Assembly (NCBI RefSeq): GCF_001642995.1
Contig: NZ_LOHS01000064.1
Span: 1-47,628 of the forward strand
Direction of reading: 5' to 3'
Length of the DNA: 47,628 bases
Origin: Streptomyces jeddahensis
GTDB taxonomy: Bacteria; Actinomycetota; Actinomycetes; Streptomycetales; Streptomycetaceae
Under the pieces are notes generated by a model. The model had not been told where the DNA came from and did no database searches. It was given only the letters and a program-made list of their open reading frames with translations. A program made the position numbers and the translations under genes. This document shows, one piece after another, positions 41,569 to 47,628 of this stretch (positions are counted from its first letter, which is position 1; every line of letters begins with the position of its first letter).

Positions 41569-43239
41569 GTGACCAGACGACTCAGCTCCCTGGATTGCTC
41601 TCCGGACTCCCCCAACTCCCGTGCGCCGCGCCGCCGTACCGTCGTAAAGGCCGCGGCCGCCACCGCCGCTCTCGCCCCGCTCGCCGCGGCCCCCGAGGCC
41701 CTGGCCGCCGACGGCCCCGCCTTTCTGCACGGCGTCGCCTCCGGCGATCCGCTGCCCGACGGCGTGCTGCTGTGGACCCGGGTCACCCCGGTTCCCGAGG
41801 CCGTGCCCGGGTCCGGCAAGGGCCCGGACACCGAGGTGAGGTGGGAGATAGCCGAGGACAAGGGGTTCACCACGGTGGTGGGCCGGGGCACGACCATCGC
41901 GACGGCCGGCTCCGACCACACGGTCAAGGCCGATGTAAGGGGCTTGCGCCAGGCGAGCGTCTATTACTTCCGCTTCCGCGCGGGCGACGCCGTCTCCCCC
42001 GTGGGCCGGACGCGCACCGCACCCGCGTACGACGCCGCCGCCTCCGGCGTCCGGTTCGGCGTCGTGTCCTGCTCCAACTGGGAGGCGGGCTGGTTCTCCG
42101 CCTACCGCCACCTTGCCGGCCGCGCCGACCTGGACGCAGTGCTGCATCTCGGCGACTACATCTACGAGTACAAGACCGGCGAGTACCCGGCGGCCCAGTA
42201 CGGCGTCCGGACGCACGAGCCGCAGCACGAGATCGTCACGCTCGCCGACTACCGCACCCGGCACGGCCGCTACAAGACCGACCCGGATCTGCAGGCGCTG
42301 CACGCCGCCCATCCCGTCATCGCGATCTGGGACGACCACGAGTTCGCCAACGACGCCTGGTCGGGCGGCGCCCAGAACCACACGCCGGAGACCGAGGGCG
42401 ACTGGGCCGAGCGGCAGGCCGCCGCCAAGCGGGCGTACTTCGAGTGGATGCCGGTGCGCCCGTCCACCGAGGGCACCGTCTACCGCAGGCTCCGCTTCGG
42501 CAGGCTGGCCGATCTGCACCTGCTGGACCTGCGCTCCTTCCGCTCCCAGCAGTCGACGATCGGCAACGGCGACGTGGACGACGCGGACCGCACGATCACC
42601 GGCCGCGCCCAGCTCGACTGGCTGAAGTCGGGCCTGGCGTCGTCGGACACCTCCTGGCGGCTCGTCGGTACGTCGGTGATGATCTCGCCCGTCGCCTTCG
42701 GCTCGCTGCCGGCCGATCTGCTCGGCCCGCTGGCAGAGCTGCTCGGCCTGCCCAAGGAGGGCCTGGCGGTCAACGTCGACCAGTGGGACGGCTACACGGA
42801 CGACCGCAGGGAGCTCATCGCGCATCTGCGGGACAACGGCATCACCAACACCGTCTTCCTGACCGGCGACATCCACATGGCCTGGGCGAACGACGTGCCG
42901 GTGAAGGCGTCGACGTATCCCCTCTCGGCGTCGGCGGCCACGGAGTTCGTGGTGACGTCCGTGACCTCGGACAACCTCGACGACATCCTGCACGTCGCGC
43001 CGAACACGGTGTCGCTGGCCGCCGAGGCCGCGATCAAGGGCGCCAACCGCCATGTGAAGTGGCTGGACATGGACTCCCACGGCTACGGGGTCCTCGATGT
43101 CACCGCCGAGCGCTCCCAGATGGACTACTACGTGCTCTCCGACCGCACCGATCCCCAGGCGACGGCGTCCTGGGAGCGTTCGTACCGCACGCTCAGCGGC
43201 ACGCAGAAGGTCGAGCGGGTCTACGCGCCGGTGCGCTGA
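41569..43239 (+). CDS. phoD: Secreted PhoD-type alkaline phosphatase/phosphodiesterase
   Basis: 556 aa, GTG start. A Tat signal with R21-R22-R23 in [11 protein letters not shown] is followed by a hydrophobic Ala stretch and a likely cleavage site near A46. The PhoD N-terminal fibronectin-like domain ([21 protein letters not shown]) precedes the metallophosphatase: [43 protein letters not shown] and [11 protein letters not shown]. It hydrolyses phosphodiesters or phosphomonoesters outside the cell using calcium/iron. Pho-box direct repeats are not clear upstream; instead a palindrome overlaps its promoter. Confidence 0.95.
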   Translation: MTRRLSSLDCSPDSPNSRAPRRRTVVKAAAATAALAPLAAAPEALAADGPAFLHGVASGDPLPDGVLLWTRVTPVPEAVPGSGKGPDTEVRWEIAEDKGFTTVVGRGTTIATAGSDHTVKADVRGLRQASVYYFRFRAGDAVSPVGRTRTAPAYDAAASGVRFGVVSCSNWEAGWFSAYRHLAGRADLDAVLHLGDYIYEYKTGEYPAAQYGVRTHEPQHEIVTLADYRTRHGRYKTDPDLQALHAAHPVIAIWDDHEFANDAWSGGAQNHTPETEGDWAERQAAAKRAYFEWMPVRPSTEGTVYRRLRFGRLADLHLLDLRSFRSQQSTIGNGDVDDADRTITGRAQLDWLKSGLASSDTSWRLVGTSVMISPVAFGSLPADLLGPLAELLGLPKEGLAVNVDQWDGYTDDRRELIAHLRDNGITNTVFLTGDIHMAWANDVPVKASTYPLSASAATEFVVTSVTSDNLDDILHVAPNTVSLAAEAAIKGANRHVKWLDMDSHGYGVLDVTAERSQMDYYVLSDRTDPQATASWERSYRTLSGTQKVERVYAPVR

Positions 43240-43305
43240 GCCTCGCTGTTCCGGGGCGGATCCGCGGAATCGGGTGCGGAGCAACGGGAATCGGGGGCGG
43301 AGCGA

Positions 43306-43875
43306 CTACAAGCTGTCCAGGAACCCCAGCGCGGTCCGCCACGTCGACTCCGCGGCCTCCGCGTCGTAGTCCGGCAGGTCGGGGTCGGTGTAGAGGTGCC
43401 CGGCCCCGGCGTACCGGTAGATCTCCACATCGGCGCCGGTCTTGCGCATCCGCAGGTACCAGGCGCTCAGCCAGTCGTCCGTTTCGAACGGATCGGGCTC
43501 GGCGACGTGCAACTGGACGGGCAGGTCCTCCGCTGACGCGTTCTCGGCGATGTCGGACGTGCCGTGCAGAAGCAGCAGGCCGCGCGCCTTCTCGTCGCCG
43601 AGCGCCAGGGTCTGGGCCAGGGCGGCTCCGAGCGAGAACCCCGCGTACACCAGGCCCCGCTCCGAGTACGGCGCGGAGGCCAGCACGGCGCGCTTGAGCA
43701 GCTCGTCCTTGCCAATCTCGTCCTTGAAGTCCCTTGCCTCCTCGACGTCGTCGAAGGTGCGGCCCTCGAAGAGATCGGGCGTCCACACCTCGTGCCCTGC
43801 CTCGCGCAGCCGGTCCGCGGCGGCGCGCACCGCTGGCCGGAGCCCGTACGTCGAGTGGAACAGCATGATGTTCAT
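43306..43875 (-). CDS. Dienelactone-hydrolase-like alpha/beta hydrolase
   Basis: 189 aa. Family segments MLFHSTYGLRPAVRAAADRL, TPDLFEGRTFDDVEEA and the nucleophile elbow GFSLGA (S81, where classic DLH has Cys), with H160 in GAGHLYTDP and acidic residues in EPDPFETDDW. It is likely a small esterase/hydrolase of unknown substrate. It is convergent with phoD (66-bp gap) and divergent from the MscS gene (63-bp gap). Confidence 0.88.
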   Translation of the reverse strand: MNIMLFHSTYGLRPAVRAAADRLREAGHEVWTPDLFEGRTFDDVEEARDFKDEIGKDELLKRAVLASAPYSERGLVYAGFSLGAALAQTLALGDEKARGLLLLHGTSDIAENASAEDLPVQLHVAEPDPFETDDWLSAWYLRMRKTGADVEIYRYAGAGHLYTDPDLPDYDAEAAESTWRTALGFLDSL

Positions 43876-43938
43876 GGGCCCATGGTGCCAGCTCAGGCGG
43901 CATGTTCAGGGGGCGCCGGGACTGGTTACGGTCGAAGC

Positions 43939-45075
43939 ATGGACAACGTACTGCGTCCGCTGATCGTCATCGGTGGCTCGGTCGTGCTCACCTTCCTCGT
44001 CGGATGGGTGGTGGACCGGCTTCTGCGCCGGGCCGACGACCGGCACAACGAGACCCCCCTGTGGGGGCTGCTGCGCCGCTGCCGCCTTCCGCTGCAGGTC
44101 GTGCTGTGCACGGGGCTGCTGCGAGGGTCGTACGAGCAAGCGAGGATCGCCGAGGACCATGCGGCGGCGATCGGCCGTGTCCTGAGCCTGGTCCTCATCG
44201 GCTCCACAGCCTGGCTGGTGATCCGTATCGCGGCGGCGGTGGTTGAGTCCTCGTACGCCCGGTACGCCGCGGCGCGCCGCGATCCCGCGCGGGTCCGCAG
44301 GGTGCGTACGCAGGTGACGCTCATCCAGCGCGTGGTCTCCGCCGTCGTCGGTGTGGTGGCTGCCGCCGCGATGCTGCTGACGTTCCCGGCGATGCGCACG
44401 GCGGGGGCCTCGCTGCTCGCCTCGGCGGGCATCCTCGGCATCGTCGCCGGTATCGCCGCGCAGTCCACGCTGGGCAATCTCTTCGCGGGGCTGCAGATCG
44501 CGTTCGGCGACATGGTGCGGCTCGGCGACACGGTCGTCGTGGACGGCGAGTGGGGCACGGTCGACGAGATCACGCTGACGTTCCTGACCGTACGGACCTG
44601 GGACGAGCGGCGGATCACGATGCCGGTGTCGTACTTCACCAGCAAGCCGTTCGAGAACTGGTCGCGCGGCGGCGCCCAGATGACCGGCACGGTCTTCTTC
44701 CACCTGGACCACCGCGCTCCGGTGCCCGAGATGCGCGAGAAGCTCGCGGAGATCGTGCGCGCCTGCCCCGCGTGGGACGGCCGCGCCTGGGGCCTGGACG
44801 TGACGGACACCACACCCACCACCATGGAGGTACGGGCCCTGGTCACGGCGAAGGACCCGGACGACATCTGGACGGTGCGGGTCACCGTGCGGGAGCAGCT
44901 GATCCGCTGGCTGACGGAGGAACACCCGTACGCACTACCGCGCGTCACCACCGCCCAGGCCTCACTGCCGCCGGCCATCCCGCACCAGGTCCGGGGGCCA
45001 GGGGCCCCGTCGAAGGCCGACCAGGACCAGCCGGGGGGCGGGACGGTCAGTGCCCGCGCTCCGCACCGCCGTTGA
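43939..45075 (+). CDS. mscS: MscS-family mechanosensitive channel
   Basis: 378 aa, ATG. Hydrophobic segments at about 5-25, 74-94 and 112-134 precede the pore helix ASAGILGIVAGIAAQSTLGNL and the MscS beta domain GLQIAFGDMVRLGDTVVVDGEWG, with VDEITLTFLTVRTWDERRITMPVSYF. The C-terminal cytoplasmic domain is followed by a Gly/Pro-rich tail (about 345-378). It opens under osmotic downshift. Its last 29 bp overlap the 3' end of the convergent SDR gene. Confidence 0.92.
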   Translation: MDNVLRPLIVIGGSVVLTFLVGWVVDRLLRRADDRHNETPLWGLLRRCRLPLQVVLCTGLLRGSYEQARIAEDHAAAIGRVLSLVLIGSTAWLVIRIAAAVVESSYARYAAARRDPARVRRVRTQVTLIQRVVSAVVGVVAAAAMLLTFPAMRTAGASLLASAGILGIVAGIAAQSTLGNLFAGLQIAFGDMVRLGDTVVVDGEWGTVDEITLTFLTVRTWDERRITMPVSYFTSKPFENWSRGGAQMTGTVFFHLDHRAPVPEMREKLAEIVRACPAWDGRAWGLDVTDTTPTTMEVRALVTAKDPDDIWTVRVTVREQLIRWLTEEHPYALPRVTTAQASLPPAIPHQVRGPGAPSKADQDQPGGGTVSARAPHRR

Positions 45076-45796
45076 CCTGCACCACCTGCGCGGTGATGTG
45101 ACTGGCGGACGGCGACGCCAGCCAGTGCAGCGTGGCGGCGACGTCCCCCGGCGTCCCGGCCCGCCCGGTGGAGGTCTCGGCGATCAACTGCTGCCGCCGC
45201 TCCTCGGTCATGCGGTCCCCGAAGAAGTCGGTGTCCTCGATGTAGCCGGGGGCGACGACATTGACCGTGATGCCCCGCGGCCCGAGCCTGCGGGCCAGAT
45301 CGAAGGCGTACGGGTGGAGGGCGGCCTTGGACGCCGCGTAGGCGCCCGAGCCCGAGCCGCGGTAGGCGGCGATGGAGCTGAGGAACAGCACCCGGCCGCC
45401 GGGCGAGGCGAGCCGGTCGCTGAGTGCCTCCGTGAGCAGGGCCGCGGTGAGCGTGTTCAGACGGAAGGCCACGGTCCAGGCGTGCGCGACGGCGGCCAGT
45501 GGATCGTCCCCGGCCTCGGTCCCGGGCCCGGGTTCCAGCAGCCCGCTGCCACCGGCACTGTGGATCAGCACGTCCACGGTGCCGAGCTCGGCCGCCACGA
45601 ATTCCGCGACTCCGCGCACGTCCTCGACTTTGGTCAGGTCGGCGGCGTACGTCAGGGCGCCCGGCACCCCGGCCTTCTCCAGCACCTCGGCGCGGCGCCC
45701 GAGCAGCAGCACCTGGTCCGCGTCCGCCGCGAAGGCGAGCGCCGCCGCGAGCCCGATACCCGTACCGCCACCGCTGATCACCACGTTCCGCGTCAT
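45047..45796 (-). CDS. Short-chain dehydrogenase/reductase
   Basis: 249 aa. A classic SDR with the cofactor loop GGGTGIG (9-15), D53 in YAADLTK, the NNAG-type IHSAGG, catalytic S141, Y153 and K157 in LFLSSIAAYRGSGSGAYAASK, and a C-terminal VNGG. Substrate and coenzyme choice are not evident. The 3' end overlaps the MscS gene tail to tail. Between it and the antiporter lie 106 bp with two GTTCAC motifs. Confidence 0.92.
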   Translation of the reverse strand: MTRNVVISGGGTGIGLAAALAFAADADQVLLLGRRAEVLEKAGVPGALTYAADLTKVEDVRGVAEFVAAELGTVDVLIHSAGGSGLLEPGPGTEAGDDPLAAVAHAWTVAFRLNTLTAALLTEALSDRLASPGGRVLFLSSIAAYRGSGSGAYAASKAALHPYAFDLARRLGPRGITVNVVAPGYIEDTDFFGDRMTEERRQQLIAETSTGRAGTPGDVAATLHWLASPSASHITAQVVQVNGGAERGH

Positions 45797-45854
45797 GCGG
45801 CGACGTTACCTCGGGATTCTGTGTCACCCGCGGCCTGGTGGGCCAAGTGGGCGG

Positions 45855-45872
45855 GTTCACCCGACAGTTCAC
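45855..45872. promoter_or_regulatory. Two GTTCAC motifs 12 bp apart
   Basis: GTTCAC occurs at 45855-45860 and 45867-45872, in the gap upstream of the SDR gene. PhoP boxes use 11-bp GTTCACC repeats, so the 12-bp spacing makes this a weak candidate. Confidence 0.25.
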
Positions 45873-45902
45873 ACGGGTGCCGGTCTCCGTGGGCGCGCCG
45901 TC

Positions 45903-47489
45903 TCACCTCAGGCTGCGCACGTCCAGGTGGCGCAGCACGCGGTCGACGATCTCCGGATCGGCGCCCGGCTCGCTGCGCGCGGAGAGCACCTCGTGGCGCG
46001 CGGCGGAGAGCATCTCGCCCTGGATGCGCCGGATGCGTCTGATCCGCTCCACGCGGTGGGCCTGTGCCTCGCGCCGTTCCTCGTCGCCGATGTCGGGGCT
46101 GATCCGCAGTCCGATGTCGAGCGCGCGGCGCAGGAGCTGTTCGGTCACCTCCTCGGGCAGCTCCTCGACGTCCCGGATCTCCTTCAGCCGCTGGCGGGCG
46201 GCGTGGGCCGCGCGCACCGCCAGCTTCTTCTCGAGGGCCTTCTCGGCCTCGGTGTCCGCCTCCACCCCGAGCTTCCCGACCAGCCAGGGCAGGCTGAGTC
46301 CCTGCAGGACAAGGGTGGCCATGATGACGCCGAACGCGATGAACACGATCTCGTCGCGGTCCGGGAAGGGCGAACCGTCGTTCATCTGCTGTGGAATGGC
46401 GAGGGCCAGGGCGACGGACGCCACGCCGCGCATTCCGGCCCACCACATGACGACCGTCTCGCGCAGGCTGACGGGGATGTCCTCGTCGTCGCGGCGGCGC
46501 ATGTGCAGCCGATTGGTGAGCCATGTCGCCGGCAGCAGCCACAGCAGTCGTACGAGGATCACGACGCCGACGATCGCGGCGGCCCAGCCGAGCATCTCGC
46601 CCCATCGGCCCGACGCGGTGCCGACGGCGTTGTGCAGTTCGAGCCCGACCAGGCCGAACGCCGCCCCGGTGACCAGGGTGTCGACGACGTTCCAGAAGGT
46701 GCGCCCGCTGAGGCGGGTGAGCACGTCGTCGGCGTCGAGGGCGTATTCGGCAAGGAACAGGGCCGTGGTGAGGACGGCGAGGACGCCGGAGCCGTGAAGC
46801 TCCTCGGCGAGGACGTACGAGACGAACGGCACCAGCAGGGTCAGGCCGACCTGGAGCGTGGCGTCGCCGAGGAGGCCCATGAGCTTGTTGGCGGCCCAGC
46901 CGAGCGCAAGGCCGACGACGACGGCGACGACGGCGGAGAGCACCAGTTCGAGTGCGGCGTGCGGCAGCGAGAAGGAACCGCTGACGGCCGCGGTGATGGC
47001 GACGTGGTAGAGCACGATGGCCGTCACGTCGTTGAACAGCCCTTCGCCCTCCAGGATCGACACCATGCGGCGCGGCAGACCCAGTTGGCCTGCGACGGCG
47101 GTCGCCGCGACCGGGTCGGGCGGGGCGACGAGCGCGCCGAGCGCGACGGCGGCAGCGATGGGCAGGCCCGGCACGATGGCATGGGCGACGGCGGCGACGG
47201 CCGCCGTGGTCACGAACACGAGGGCCACGGCCAGCAGGAAGATGGGGCGTTTGTTGGCCGCGAACTGCCGCCAGGAGGTGCGCTGTGCGGAGGCGTAGAG
47301 CAGCGGCGGCAGCACGGCGGGCAGGATCAGCTCCGGCGGAATGTCGACATTCGGCACGCTGGGCACCAGTGCCAAAACGATTCCGCCGAGCGTCATCAGT
47401 ACGGGCGCGGGCAGCCCGAGCCGGTCCCCGAACGGCACGCTCACCACGGCCCCGAGCAACAGCAAGAACAGCAGGGCCAACTGATCCAC
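45903..47489 (-). CDS. CPA1-family sodium/proton antiporter
   Basis: 528 aa, GTG start. About twelve hydrophobic segments, with the ion-exchange signatures APPDPVAATAVAG and GEGLFNDVTAIVLYHVA, then FGLVGLELHN and MWWAGMRGVASVALALAIP. A long charged cytoplasmic tail (about 405-528) has helices rich in Glu and Arg, including RRIRRIQGEMLSAARHEV. It exchanges sodium or potassium for protons and helps pH homeostasis. Length agrees with the family. An RBS-like GGAGCGG lies upstream. Confidence 0.93.
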   Translation of the reverse strand: MDQLALLFLLLLGAVVSVPFGDRLGLPAPVLMTLGGIVLALVPSVPNVDIPPELILPAVLPPLLYASAQRTSWRQFAANKRPIFLLAVALVFVTTAAVAAVAHAIVPGLPIAAAVALGALVAPPDPVAATAVAGQLGLPRRMVSILEGEGLFNDVTAIVLYHVAITAAVSGSFSLPHAALELVLSAVVAVVVGLALGWAANKLMGLLGDATLQVGLTLLVPFVSYVLAEELHGSGVLAVLTTALFLAEYALDADDVLTRLSGRTFWNVVDTLVTGAAFGLVGLELHNAVGTASGRWGEMLGWAAAIVGVVILVRLLWLLPATWLTNRLHMRRRDDEDIPVSLRETVVMWWAGMRGVASVALALAIPQQMNDGSPFPDRDEIVFIAFGVIMATLVLQGLSLPWLVGKLGVEADTEAEKALEKKLAVRAAHAARQRLKEIRDVEELPEEVTEQLLRRALDIGLRISPDIGDEERREAQAHRVERIRRIRRIQGEMLSAARHEVLSARSEPGADPEIVDRVLRHLDVRSLR

Positions 47490-47628
47490 GGAGCCGCTCC
47501 GACCGCTCTCGACGACGAGGCATCAAGCGTGCCACGCGATGATCGCCGGAACCGGGCTCCGCCCCGCGGCGTGCTGCGGTTCGGCAGCGCCCCGAAGGGG
47601 CGCGGGGAACTGCGCGACCAGCCACGAC
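47490..47628. other. Window end: no gene seen
   Basis: 139 bp up to the window edge. It holds the antiporter promoter region and then a dispersed repeat; no coding frame is supported. Confidence 0.5.
47587..47628. repeat. Second type of dispersed Streptomyces repeat (edge)
   Basis: GCGCCCC-GAA-GGGGCGC (47587-47603) forms a perfect 7-bp hairpin followed by GGGGAACTGCGCGACCAG. I recall this as a very common intergenic repeat in Streptomyces; it is cut by the window edge. Confidence 0.65.

Overview
The window is very GC-rich actinobacterial chromosomal DNA, almost certainly Streptomyces. Evidence: strong third-position G/C bias, GTG starts and 4-bp stop/start overlaps, a trpM gene, PriA in place of separate HisA and TrpF, HGxxPAAW and TIGR02234 proteins beside trp genes, and dispersed palindromic repeats of a Streptomyces type. 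From memory, the order lgt, trpA-trpB-trpM-trpC, trpE, hisI, hisF, priA, hisH, hisB, hisC, hisD, dnaE, phoD matches one conserved core region of S. coelicolor.

Layout. (1) 1-7955, plus strand: a tightly coupled operon of three ADP-ribosylglycohydrolase-family proteins, a PfkB sugar kinase (ribokinase-like), a family III CoA-transferase and a CitE/HpcH-type CoA lyase, preceded by the end of a further gene. Its pathway is not recognisable, and short in-frame tandem repeats sit in a linker or at one end of nearly every gene. (2) 8181-10080, minus: lgt and a membrane-anchored DsbA-like protein. (3) 10235-17739, minus: trpC-trpM-trpB-trpA, trpE, hisI and three small membrane proteins. (4) 17886-19502: a TIGR03085 gene, a VapBC toxin-antitoxin pair and an orphan VapB lie between the trp/hisI block and the his operon. 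(5) 19581-25373, minus: hisD-hisC-hisB-(54-aa membrane protein)-hisH-priA-ridA-hisF, with a striking palindromic operator candidate upstream. (6) 25625-29708, plus: a membrane protein with a beta-helix-like domain, an uncharacterised helical protein, a LON-substrate-binding-domain protein and a YbaK deacylase. (7) 29809-33916, minus: a small membrane protein, an ABC-2 exporter pair and a NYN-domain protein. (8) 34200-47489: a 56-aa basic protein, dnaE, a DUF2252 protein, a membrane protein, a second DsbA-like protein, a Tat-exported PhoD phosphatase, a dienelactone-hydrolase-like enzyme, an MscS channel, an SDR oxidoreductase and a CPA1 antiporter.

The genes of blocks 3 and 5 work together: trpE, trpC, trpA, trpB and the bifunctional isomerase PriA supply most of tryptophan synthesis, and PriA is also the fourth histidine enzyme. 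trpD, trpG, hisG, hisE and hisN are not in the window.

Most unusual items: a dispersed palindromic repeat read through in frame inside the third ADP-ribosylglycohydrolase; a compound repeat family (five sites) with a second hairpin module nested in its loop; the tandem-repeat-decorated operon 1-7955; a three-half-site operator upstream of hisD; a TTGA overlap implying a TTG start for hisH; and a structured, terminator-ended region before phoD. No rRNA, tRNA, CRISPR array, insertion sequence or prophage gene was seen.
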